11,606 bases of DNA from Firmicutes bacterium UBA4916 (GTDB taxonomy: Bacteria; Bacillota; Clostridia; Tissierellales; Tepidimicrobiaceae), in contig DHBY01000003.1 in assembly GCA_002398845.1 (NCBI GenBank), forward strand, positions 1 to 11,606, read 5' to 3'. The position numbers were made by a program, and so were the translations under genes. Below, one piece after another: positions 1 through 7,393 of the stretch (position 1 is the stretch's first letter; every line of letters starts with the position of its first letter). The notes below the pieces were generated by a model, which was not told where the DNA came from, made no database searches, and saw nothing but the letters and a program-made list of their open reading frames with translations.

Positions 1-48
1 AGATGTGGCCTATTTGACGCTTACGTTTATAAAAAATATGAAAAATAA
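1..48 (+). CDS. 3' end of an unidentified gene (partial)
   Basis: Frame 1 is open from the window edge and ends in a double stop (TAA at 46-48, then TAA at 49-51). It would give the C-terminal residues RCGLFDAYVYKKYEK. The strong hairpin that begins at the stop codon fits a real gene end placed convergently with the LTA-synthase-like gene. Fifteen codons are too few to recognise a family. Another frame is also open here, so the call rests mainly on the terminator placement. Confidence 0.35.
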   Translation, partial: RCGLFDAYVYKKYEK

Positions 49-93
49 TAAAAGTGGGACAAGGAGAGCAATTCTCCTTGTCCCACTTTTATT
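47..93. terminator. Bidirectional terminator hairpin between convergent genes
   Basis: A perfect 21-bp inverted repeat (47-67 paired with 73-93) encloses a 5-base loop, GCAAT. The GC-rich core GTGGGACAAGGAGA is flanked by an A-rich side and a T-rich side, so either transcript gets a GC-rich stem followed by U-rich sequence. It lies 18 bases past the stop of the minus-strand LTA-synthase-like gene. The core partly resembles the dispersed palindrome between kamA and kamB (shared ACAAGG and TTCTCCT), so it may be a repeat that serves as a terminator. Confidence 0.8.
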
Positions 94-110
94 CCTAAAC
101 AAGTTAGTTT

Positions 111-2540
111 CTACTTCAACTTATCCGTATAAACCCCAAATACCTGCTTTTTTTCCAATCTTTTTCTAGTGCCTTTACTATTTATATCATATACATAAGT
201 TAAGGTTCCTTTTTCTTTCATTTTCTTTGGTAAATCAGTTTTTGCTCTTTCTTTGTCCATAGCTAATGCGGATATATGATGTCTATCTATAAATTCTAAA
301 ATAACTTCATCAGAATAATCTTTATCTTGTATATTTAATATGATATTTTTATACTTTCTTGATGCTACTGGGTGATATTCTTCGAACTCATATACTTCGG
401 GGATTATTCTTTCTTTTACCAGGCCAAATTCTTCTAATATTTTTATGAATATTTCTGTGTTATCCTCCTTGGCTCTAGCTACTATATATGAGCCTTTGTT
501 GTCCTCTAGCCATTTTGCCAAATCTTCAAAAGGAGTATTATCACCTAGTACTAGTTTTCCATCTTTATTTAGCTTTAAATCCACTGCCATTGTACTATAG
601 CCTTCTTTAAAAGCTTGGTCTATATCTTCTATAGTACTATCTGTTTCCTTTATTACCTTATCCATTAATACTTCAGTGGAAACTAGCTTGTTTAAATTTA
701 TCTCCCCATCTCCTTCTATCATATCCTTAAGGAGATCTCTCTTTAGTATAAAATCCGATTTATTTATTTCTTCTATCGCTTTTTCATAACATTCTCTATA
801 TTGACTTGGATCTACTGGTTCTCTATTTTTAAGTTTAAAGGCCCTGCTATTTTCAAATATTCCATCTCTGGACATATCCAATAATATTTCGTCATTTATA
901 ATGGAACCTTTCAAAGCATAAGTTTGAGGTGCTACTAAAGACTCACCTTCATAATTCACTAAATCCCTACCAAACATTAGACCTTTTTCATCTTGAAGTC
1001 CCATTATATTTAGTATTGTTGGCATAAAATCTAATTGGCTGCCTACCTTAGATATGGTTTCATTGATATCTTCTCCTGGAACATGGATTATAAGGGGTAT
1101 ATTCATCATTTGGTCTAAATCATAATGATGACCTAGATAATCTGTCATTAACTCTTCTATTGGTTTGTAGACACTGGATATCGCAAAATGGTCACCGTAT
1201 AGGGCAATTACAGTATTATCATATAAACCTGATTCCTTTAACTCGTCTATAAACTGTCCTAGAGCTTTATCTGTATAATGAACAGCTTGAAGATATCTGC
1301 CTAAAATAGTATCTTTATGTTCATCCCTTATATTAAGAACCTGATATTTTTCTGGCATATTAAATGGGTTGTGACTAGTTAAAGTAATAAGAAATGCATG
1401 GAATGGATTGTCATCTACATTGTCCAATTCCTTTAAATAATCCATAGATTGTTTAAAAAATTCCTTATCGGTTATTCCAAAGCCTATGGCTTCTGTTATA
1501 TCAAAATCCTCTTGGCTTACGAAACGCTCAAATCCTTGATTTTTATAAGCTTTTTCCCTATTCCAAAATTCCTTCTCAAAGCCATGAAATGCCCATGAAG
1601 TATAGCCATTATCCCTTAATACCCAAGGTAATCCATAGAAAGTATTTTCCTCATATTGAGTATAAGTTGGTTCTTCCATAGATGGATATAGAGAGTTGTT
1701 GGATACAAATTCTGCATCGGAGGTGTTTCCTCTACCTATTAATTGATAGTATTTATCAAAATAAATACTACCTTTCTCATTTATCAGTTTATTTAAATTT
1801 GGAGTTATTTCTTGTCCATCATAATAGTGGTTGATTGCAAAGTTTTGTAATGCTTCTACTTGAATTACTATTAAGTTTTTACCTTTTCCTATGCCTGTGT
1901 ATCTACCTGATTTCAAGTAGGTTCTTTCCTTTAACTCATCTAAATCCTCTTGGGTAAATACTCCTACACCCTCGGCTATTTTCTCTTCTCCCATTATCGT
2001 TTTTTTAATATCCTTTGCGTGATAGGTATATAGTTCTTGATTGGTGATTGGTCCAAATAGTTCTATACTGCTTAGGAAAGTTAAAACAACAACAAGTATA
2101 AGGGCAATGCCAGAAGGTACTCCCCATCTTATATATTTACTGTATTTTTTGTTTTTTTCAATTATCTTGGCCTTTTTCTTCTTTGAGTATATCATTAAAA
2201 AAGGAATATCAATTAGAAATAAAAAGTTTGTAAAGGTAAATATGGATTTGACACTATCCCCTACTGCTGCCACTTGGTTTAATTGTTTTAACATCTTTAT
2301 AGATGGCAAGGCATTAAAATAAGTATAGTACATAACATCGGCAAACATAATAGCTGACATAATGTTGTAGAAAGAAAATGCTAAAGTCTGCTTCTTTTTG
2401 TTATTACTAAAATAAATTAGGGTAAAAAAGAATAGGGTTATTAGTGTACTGATTAAAAATATTATAGGTCCATTGTATCTAACCTTTGTTATATTCATGA
2501 ACAAAAGAATTTTTAATACTAATAATATTGTAAGCAACAT
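111..2540 (-). CDS. LTA synthase family membrane sulfatase-fold protein with C-terminal GDPD-like domain
   Basis: This 809-residue protein is predicted to be a phosphoglycerol transferase of the lipoteichoic acid synthase (LtaS) family: membrane-anchored, with its catalytic domain outside the cell. About five hydrophobic segments occupy residues 2-16, 24-44, 53-75, 100-118 and 142-161. The alkaline-phosphatase-fold domain follows, with the LtaS landmarks in order: metal Glu229 in IQVEALQNF, nucleophile Thr273 in GRGNTSDAEF, His390 in TLTSHNPF, and Asp450-His451 in LYGDHF. Ordinary LtaS proteins are about 600-650 residues. Here residues ~620-809 form an extra domain that reads like a GDPD/PI-PLC-type barrel (VDLKLNKDGKLVLGD at 653-667, and YVYDINSKG...GVYTDKLK at the end) but lacks the usual catalytic His and Glu residues. 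The ATG start has a GGGGG ribosome site 7 bases upstream. The family call is firm. The substrate and the role of the C-terminal domain are inference. Confidence 0.9.
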   Translation of the reverse strand: MLLTILLVLKILLFMNITKVRYNGPIIFLISTLITLFFFTLIYFSNNKKKQTLAFSFYNIMSAIMFADVMYYTYFNALPSIKMLKQLNQVAAVGDSVKSIFTFTNFLFLIDIPFLMIYSKKKKAKIIEKNKKYSKYIRWGVPSGIALILVVVLTFLSSIELFGPITNQELYTYHAKDIKKTIMGEEKIAEGVGVFTQEDLDELKERTYLKSGRYTGIGKGKNLIVIQVEALQNFAINHYYDGQEITPNLNKLINEKGSIYFDKYYQLIGRGNTSDAEFVSNNSLYPSMEEPTYTQYEENTFYGLPWVLRDNGYTSWAFHGFEKEFWNREKAYKNQGFERFVSQEDFDITEAIGFGITDKEFFKQSMDYLKELDNVDDNPFHAFLITLTSHNPFNMPEKYQVLNIRDEHKDTILGRYLQAVHYTDKALGQFIDELKESGLYDNTVIALYGDHFAISSVYKPIEELMTDYLGHHYDLDQMMNIPLIIHVPGEDINETISKVGSQLDFMPTILNIMGLQDEKGLMFGRDLVNYEGESLVAPQTYALKGSIINDEILLDMSRDGIFENSRAFKLKNREPVDPSQYRECYEKAIEEINKSDFILKRDLLKDMIEGDGEINLNKLVSTEVLMDKVIKETDSTIEDIDQAFKEGYSTMAVDLKLNKDGKLVLGDNTPFEDLAKWLEDNKGSYIVARAKEDNTEIFIKILEEFGLVKERIIPEVYEFEEYHPVASRKYKNIILNIQDKDYSDEVILEFIDRHHISALAMDKERAKTDLPKKMKEKGTLTYVYDINSKGTRKRLEKKQVFGVYTDKLK

Positions 2541-2581
2541 ATTTATTCCCCCAACTAAATTTAAGTTTCTATTATATTATT

Positions 2582-2610
2582 AATTTACACTAATATAGAA
2601 AAGGTTGCAA
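2582..2610 (-). promoter_or_regulatory. Candidate sigma-A promoter of the LTA-synthase-like gene
   Basis: On the minus strand, TTGCAA (2605-2610) and TAAATT (2582-2587) are 17 bases apart, about 42-70 bases upstream of the ATG at 2540. The match is moderate. The surrounding sequence is very AT-rich, and alternative -10 boxes exist closer to the gene. Confidence 0.4.
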
Positions 2611-2640
2611 GTTTTTAGCCCAAATCACCCAATTCGTATA

Positions 2641-2669
2641 TTGGAAAAAATGCTAAATAGTAGTATAAT
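2641..2669 (+). promoter_or_regulatory. Sigma-A promoter of the ECF S-component gene
   Basis: TTGGAA (2641-2646) and a perfect TATAAT (2664-2669) are separated by exactly 17 bases. Transcription should start near 2676, leaving a leader of about 50 bases. A short inverted repeat (ATGAGA 2668-2673, TCTCAT 2688-2693) overlaps the -10/start region and could be an operator, but it is only 6 bp. The leader is too short for most known riboswitches, and I recognise none in it. Confidence 0.7.
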
Positions 2670-2728
2670 GAGAAAGTGTATATTTTGTCTCATTACTTGT
2701 CCTAAATTACATTGAAAGGAGCTAACTT

Positions 2729-3256
2729 ATGAAATTTAAAACAAAAGATTTAGTTACAGCTGCAGTTTTATTGGCTTTAGGTATTATTCTTCCTATGATA
2801 ATACATATGAGCGGGATTAATGGTGCTATTTTTCTTCCTATGCACATTCCAGTTTTAATTTCAGGATTTTTATTAGGACCAGCCTTAGGTTTTATTGTTG
2901 GTATTATTTCCCCTATTATTAATAATTTTATTACTGGTATGCCCCCTGTTCCAACTCTTTGGATTATGTTGGTTGAATTAAGTATATATGGCCTTGTATC
3001 AGGCTATTTATATAGGAAGGTCAGAATGACTTTAATACCTTCTTTAATTATTAGTATGATTGTTGGCCGCATTGGAGCAGTTTTAATGGTGACTATCCTA
3101 GGGCTAGGGTTTGGAGTACCCGTACCCCCAGTAGATATATATATCAAAGGCATTACATTGACTGCTTTACCAGGAATTATTATTCAAATAATACTAATAC
3201 CTATGATCATCAAAGCTTATGAGAAAAATAATAGTTCTGGTTCTATAAGATGGTAA
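2729..3256 (+). CDS. ECF transporter substrate-binding (S) component, substrate unknown
   Basis: This 175-residue, almost wholly hydrophobic protein has about six membrane segments, the usual size and shape of an energy-coupling factor S component, which binds a vitamin or similar small molecule at the membrane. Residues 12-16 (AVLLA) give the AxxxA motif in helix 1 through which S components contact the EcfT subunit. The HIPVLISGFLLGP stretch (39-51) and ITGMPP (68-73) are typical of the general ECF S-component family. No ECF ATPase or EcfT gene is present, so it would be a group II solo component using a shared energizing module. The start is supported by AAAGGAG 7 bases before the ATG and by a good promoter. 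It converges with kamE. The substrate cannot be read from sequence; cobalamin, pyridoxal and other vitamins are all possible. Confidence 0.8.
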   Translation: MKFKTKDLVTAAVLLALGIILPMIIHMSGINGAIFLPMHIPVLISGFLLGPALGFIVGIISPIINNFITGMPPVPTLWIMLVELSIYGLVSGYLYRKVRMTLIPSLIISMIVGRIGAVLMVTILGLGFGVPVPPVDIYIKGITLTALPGIIIQIILIPMIIKAYEKNNSSGSIRW

Positions 3257-3266
3257 TATGCTTAAA

Positions 3267-3311
3267 AATAACTTCTCTTTTTGGTGCCTGGCACCAAAAA
3301 GAGAAGTTATT
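3267..3311. terminator. 45-base perfect palindrome with GGTGCCTGGCACC core, likely bidirectional terminator
   Basis: Bases 3267-3288 are the exact reverse complement of 3290-3311, around a single central T at 3289. The stem has a GC-rich core (GGTGCC) flanked by T5/A5 and then an AATAACTTCTC arm. It lies between the convergent ends of the ECF S-component gene (stop at 3256) and kamE (stop at 3359), so it can end both transcripts. A related palindrome lies at 11009-11053, which makes this a copy of a dispersed element rather than a one-off terminator. Confidence 0.75.
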
Positions 3312-3358
3312 ATTAAAATATAGTCGATTAGCTTGTTATTTTTTAGAATTCGGGTTTG

Positions 3359-4123
3359 TTAATTAAATACTAATTTTCTTTTTACCATTTCCGTTACTGT
3401 AAAGCTTGCTACGTCTTCTGCAAAGGAGCCTGTGCCAAAGCCTGCATCGTAGCCTAGTTCCTTTGCTAATTCGTGGGAGATTCTTGGTCCTCCACAACTT
3501 AGGATTACTCTATCTCTAATGCCTTCGGCTTCTAGTAGCTCTACTAATTGGGTTAAGTTTGGAATGTGAACGTCCTTTTGGGTTACTACTTGAGATACTA
3601 GTATGGCATCGGCATTTAGTTCTATGGCTTTTGCTACTAGTTCTTCATTAGGGACTTGACTACCTAAATTGTAGGCATCAATTCCTTCATATCTTTCTAA
3701 GCCAAAATGCCCTGCATAACCTTTCATATTCATTATAGCATCTATGCCTACAGTGTGAGCATCAGTACCAGTACAGGCCCCTACTATAATTACATCCCTT
3801 TTAATATGGGTCTTTATATATTCTTCTACTCCTTCTTTTTTCATTACATCCACATCTACTTTTGGTACTTCTATTTTAGAATAGTCTACTGTGTGAATAC
3901 ATTTACCATAGAGTATAAAGTAGGTATAGCCTACGCCTAAATCCTTAGAATACACTACGGAAGGCTCTTCTAATCCCATCTTTTTAGCTAAACTACGGGC
4001 TGCTTCTGCTGCTTCATTACCATAAGGTACAGGTAAGGTGAAGCTAACTTGAACCATACCATCATTTAATGTATCTCCATAAGGCTTTACTTTAGTTAAA
4101 TCAACCTTTGCAATTTCAGTCAT
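3359..4123 (-). CDS. kamE: Lysine 5,6-aminomutase beta subunit (B12-binding)
   Basis: This is the small subunit of the adenosylcobalamin- and PLP-dependent D-lysine/L-beta-lysine 5,6-aminomutase, which moves the terminal amino group to the adjacent carbon. At 254 residues it is close to the size of the characterised clostridial subunit. The cobalamin-binding signature DxHxxG is seen as DAHTVG at 121-126 (His123 is the lower cobalt ligand). Lys134 in NMKGYAGHFGLERY lies 11 residues further on, matching the His133/Lys144 spacing I recall for the Clostridium sticklandii enzyme, where that lysine holds PLP in the open state. A Rossmann-type B12 domain fills the C-terminal half (GTGSFAEDVASF near 230-241). 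The ATG overlaps the kamD stop by one base (TAATG), with a strong GGGGGTGG site inside kamD, so the two subunits are probably translationally coupled. Confidence 0.97.
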   Translation of the reverse strand: MTEIAKVDLTKVKPYGDTLNDGMVQVSFTLPVPYGNEAAEAARSLAKKMGLEEPSVVYSKDLGVGYTYFILYGKCIHTVDYSKIEVPKVDVDVMKKEGVEEYIKTHIKRDVIIVGACTGTDAHTVGIDAIMNMKGYAGHFGLERYEGIDAYNLGSQVPNEELVAKAIELNADAILVSQVVTQKDVHIPNLTQLVELLEAEGIRDRVILSCGGPRISHELAKELGYDAGFGTGSFAEDVASFTVTEMVKRKLVFN

Positions 4124-5676
4124 TATCTACCACCCCCAACCATTAACTGGATGAATGGGTTAAAGTATCCCTCTGCTTTTTTAACTACTCCATCTAATCC
4201 TTTGCCACCGGTCCTTGACCTTTTTACTCCACCAAATTTGCCTTGTTCTATAGTTGGAAATAAGCCTTCTCTTGCTATTTGGTTGAGTAATTTTTCGGCA
4301 TTTTCTAGAACTAAAGCTGCTCTATTTTGGATGATGCCTCCCTCTTTAAACCTTATTTCATCCCCTAAGTTCCTAGCATTGTTGAATATATATTGGGCAT
4401 TTTCTATAGATAAATATCTATCATGAAGATGAGGAGTATGAATTGCCTCTGTTAACATTCCAAGTAGCTGGATGCCTTGCCCTGTCATTATGGATACCAT
4501 ATTGAACAATGCATCTTGTATATGCCCCATAAATATATTTCCTGTCATATATTTAGTTGGCGGCATATATTTTAGTGGAGCGTTGGGGAATATCTCTCTT
4601 GCCATTTGTGCTTGGGCTAATTCATATAAGAATCCATTTTCTAGGGATGGGTCCATTTCAAAAGCATGACCTAAGCCCATTTGCTCTTCTGGAATTCCCG
4701 CTTTTAATGCAAATTGCTCATTTATAAATTGGGAGGCTAATACGGTATGAGCAGCTTCTACTGCATCATCTGTAGTAAGATAATTGTCCTCTCCTGTATT
4801 TATGATTATGCCTGCATAGCCATTGATTACCCTAGAGAAATATTGGTCTACTAAAGTTCTTTGCATATTTATATCTCTAAATAATATACCGTATAGGGCA
4901 TCATTTAACATCATATCCAATCTTTCCAAGGCTCCCATAGCAGCTATTTCTGGCATACATAATCCTGAACAATAGTTACAAAGCCTAATATAGCGTCCTA
5001 TTTCTTCTCCTACTTCGTCTAAGGCTCTTCTCATTAGTCTAAAGTTTTCTTGAGTAGCATAGGTACCACCAAATCCTTCTGTTGTGGCACCATAGGGTAC
5101 ATAGTCTAGTAAGGATTGACCTGTAGTTCTAATTACTGCTATTATATCAGCACCTTGACGGGCTGCTGCTTGAGCTTGAACTATGTCCTCATAAATATTT
5201 CCAGTGGCTACTATTACATAAATATATGGTTTTTTGCCTTCTCCTAAGGTTTCGATTAACTGAGATCTTTTATTTCTATTTTGTTTTATTTTATCTACGG
5301 TTTCTTCTGCCATTTCAAATATAGTGTCTTGAATTTTTTCTTCCTTGGCAGCTGATAGATGGGTTATATCTATTTCTCCCTTAGATATCTTTTCAGCTAT
5401 TCTTTGGGGAGTGCCTCCTGTTTGGACTATAGCATTGCCTATCCAATAGGCAGCTCCCTGTTCTAGCCCTCCGCCTTCTATAATATTGTCAATTAAAACA
5501 TTTGGTAGAGGTTTGTCTATTTCATCTACATCATCTACACCTAATAGTCTTGCAACAGTTCTCTCTGTAGATATGGTAGTGTGGTCATCTATAAAATTTT
5601 GTACGTTTTCAGCTATTGATTTAGCTGCATTTCTTGAACTATCTATTAAATTTTGGTCAAGATTTAATTTGCTCAA
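4123..5676 (-). CDS. kamD: Lysine 5,6-aminomutase alpha subunit
   Basis: This is the large TIM-barrel subunit of lysine 5,6-aminomutase. It forms the active site with KamE and makes 3,5-diaminohexanoate from beta-lysine. From the start chosen here it is 517 residues, near the 516 of the C. sticklandii subunit. Residues recalled as PLP or substrate contacts in that enzyme (Arg184, Ser189, Ser238, Tyr263, Asp298) have counterparts one position earlier (Arg183, Ser188, Ser237, Tyr262, Asp297). I chose the TTG at 5676 because AAAGGGTG (5683-5690) lies 6 bases upstream and the N-terminus then reads MSKLNLDQN, as in known KamD proteins. An in-frame GTG at 5685 overlaps that ribosome site and is unlikely. 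The gene follows kamC after a 58-base gap and shares one base with kamE. Confidence 0.96.
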   Translation of the reverse strand: MSKLNLDQNLIDSSRNAAKSIAENVQNFIDDHTTISTERTVARLLGVDDVDEIDKPLPNVLIDNIIEGGGLEQGAAYWIGNAIVQTGGTPQRIAEKISKGEIDITHLSAAKEEKIQDTIFEMAEETVDKIKQNRNKRSQLIETLGEGKKPYIYVIVATGNIYEDIVQAQAAARQGADIIAVIRTTGQSLLDYVPYGATTEGFGGTYATQENFRLMRRALDEVGEEIGRYIRLCNYCSGLCMPEIAAMGALERLDMMLNDALYGILFRDINMQRTLVDQYFSRVINGYAGIIINTGEDNYLTTDDAVEAAHTVLASQFINEQFALKAGIPEEQMGLGHAFEMDPSLENGFLYELAQAQMAREIFPNAPLKYMPPTKYMTGNIFMGHIQDALFNMVSIMTGQGIQLLGMLTEAIHTPHLHDRYLSIENAQYIFNNARNLGDEIRFKEGGIIQNRAALVLENAEKLLNQIAREGLFPTIEQGKFGGVKRSRTGGKGLDGVVKKAEGYFNPFIQLMVGGGR

Positions 5677-5682
5677 AAATAT

Positions 5683-5690
5683 CACCCTTT
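5683..5690 (-). promoter_or_regulatory. Ribosome binding site deciding the kamD TTG start
   Basis: AAAGGGTG on the minus strand lies 6 bases upstream of TTG at 5676. The in-frame GTG (5683-5685) is part of this site itself, so it cannot use it. Confidence 0.6.
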
Positions 5691-5734
5691 CTGATCAATT
5701 CACAATGCACGATGCACAATTACTGCGGTCGCCA

Positions 5735-7393
5735 TTACATTTGTGAATTATCCGCATTTTCTTGAGGATTTTTTAAGTTTTTTTCTGCTAAATTTATTAT
5801 TTCTTTATGGAGGCCCATCATCCTTGCTATGTTTAATGCTTCTTTTGGGGGTTGATCGTGATTTTTTACTTTTTTTAGGCGGTAATCCATGTGTTTATTT
5901 ATTATCTCTATTTTGTCTTCATCAATTATCTTAAGTTCTTTGTCTAACCTTTTAAAATCCATTTTAGATAAGCCTATTACCTGTAGATGTTCTATCCCTT
6001 CTGTGCTACCAATATTATCATAATGAGTGGTTAGCAAAGTAATGGAGTTTTTGTCCTTTAAATATTCTACTACAGCCTTAGAGATGGCATAGCCTTCTTC
6101 TGGATTGGTGCCTCTAGCTAGTTCATCTATGAGGATTAGACCTCTATCGTTAGATTTTACTACTGCTTCTTGAATTAATTTTATTTCTCCTCCGAAGGTT
6201 GATAGACCTTTGTCTGTAGACTGTAAATCTCCTATGGATGTTTTAATAAATTGATTTAATCCTAAACTCATGTCTTTAGCTGGAACCATTAATCCGTACT
6301 GAGCCATAGCCGTTAATAGTCCTACTAATTTTAGGCTAACGGTTTTGCCTCCCATATTGGCTCCTGTAATACAGGTTACTCCTTCCTTTAATTCTAAAGA
6401 AATAGGGGTAAATTTTAATCCCTTTGAATTTAAGCGTTCCTCTACTCTTGGATGTCTTCCTTCTATTATGCTTATACTTTTGTTTTTAATGATTTTAGGT
6501 TTAACCCCATCCATATCTAGGGCAAAGTGAGCCTTTCCTAATATAAAGTCTATTTTCCCAATACTAGCCATGTTTTTAAATAAACCTTTAGAGTTTTTAC
6601 CTATTTCTTTAGATAGAATTTCTTTTATCCGATTTTCCTCTTTTTCCTCCTGGTCCTTTAAGATTAGATGACACCTTTCTAATAGAGCCGTTTTATCCGT
6701 TGGTTTTAAGGAATATTTAATATTTAAATAAGTTTCGGAAACATATATTAAATGATTTGATGATTCTATTAGTTCTACTAATTTTTTATCATCTTTGGAA
6801 ACCACTAGAGTCCCATCAGGTCTTAGGCGTATATTTAATTGCTCTTCTATTATTTTTTTAAAGTGTTTTTTATCCCTTTTTATTTCCCTTTCTATTTCCC
6901 TTTTGCTTTGTCTAATTATTTGTAATTCTTCAGAATAAGAATCATATATATAAAAGGTAGAAATCCCTGTAGCTTCAGGGTCTAGTAATTTTTCTAAATT
7001 TTCCATAGGATAAACTTTCATATCATTCCATAGGGGGATATGGTGTTTATTTAATAGACGATATAAATCCCTGATTAGATGTAAGAAATTTTTTATCTCG
7101 AATAGTTCTACCTCTGAAAGGATGCCCCCCGCCCTTGCCCTTTTTACGGTGTATCGTAAGTCCTTTATATGGTAGAGTATATTCCCAATTTCCCTCATGA
7201 GATATCTGTCCCTAGCATAAACCATATAGGTTTCCACCTTTTCTAATTCCTCCATAAGCTTTTCTTCTTCACCTATGATGAAGGGTCTCATCTTGTCCTT
7301 GTACATCTTTCCATAGGGGGTTTTAATATTTATTTTATTTAATACATATTGAAAATCCAAAGATTTTTTTGTTAACTCATCCATGAATACCAT
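5735..7393 (-). CDS. kamC: MutS-like ATPase, lysine 5,6-aminomutase reactivase component
   Basis: This protein of about 552 residues carries the helical core and ABC-type ATPase domain of the MutS family. Walker A is ITGANMGGKTVS (near 342-353). Other motifs are STFGGEIKLI (398-407), Walker B LILIDELARGTNP (419-431), and the switch histidine in LLTTHYD (453-459). The MutS clamp-type motif IEGRHPRVEE precedes them. The mismatch-recognition N-terminal domain and the Smr nuclease domain are absent, so it is not a repair MutS or a MutS2. Genes of this type sit in lysine-fermentation operons and are annotated as the ATPase of the KamDE reactivase, which would exchange inactivated cobalamin for fresh coenzyme. 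The start is uncertain: ATG at 7393 has AGGTGG 8 bases upstream. Tandem GTGs at 7405/7402 and ATG at 7384 are alternatives. It overlaps the kamB end by 17 bases. Confidence 0.88.
   Translation of the reverse strand: MVFMDELTKKSLDFQYVLNKINIKTPYGKMYKDKMRPFIIGEEEKLMEELEKVETYMVYARDRYLMREIGNILYHIKDLRYTVKRARAGGILSEVELFEIKNFLHLIRDLYRLLNKHHIPLWNDMKVYPMENLEKLLDPEATGISTFYIYDSYSEELQIIRQSKREIEREIKRDKKHFKKIIEEQLNIRLRPDGTLVVSKDDKKLVELIESSNHLIYVSETYLNIKYSLKPTDKTALLERCHLILKDQEEKEENRIKEILSKEIGKNSKGLFKNMASIGKIDFILGKAHFALDMDGVKPKIIKNKSISIIEGRHPRVEERLNSKGLKFTPISLELKEGVTCITGANMGGKTVSLKLVGLLTAMAQYGLMVPAKDMSLGLNQFIKTSIGDLQSTDKGLSTFGGEIKLIQEAVVKSNDRGLILIDELARGTNPEEGYAISKAVVEYLKDKNSITLLTTHYDNIGSTEGIEHLQVIGLSKMDFKRLDKELKIIDEDKIEIINKHMDYRLKKVKNHDQPPKEALNIARMMGLHKEIINLAEKNLKNPQENADNSQM

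Noticed and set aside
2670..2728. Riboswitch in the leader of the ECF S-component gene
   Set aside because: The leader is only about 50 bases and shows just a 6-bp inverted repeat. I recognise no conserved aptamer core, and it does not look like a preQ1 switch.
5677..5685. A longer KamD start at GTG 5685
   Set aside because: The GTG is part of the AAAGGGTG ribosome site. TTG 5676 gives the expected MSKLNL N-terminus and family length.
5735..7393. KamC as a DNA mismatch-repair MutS or MutS2
   Set aside because: No N-terminal mismatch-recognition domain and no Smr domain are present. The protein ends soon after the ATPase, and the operon context is the B12 aminomutase.
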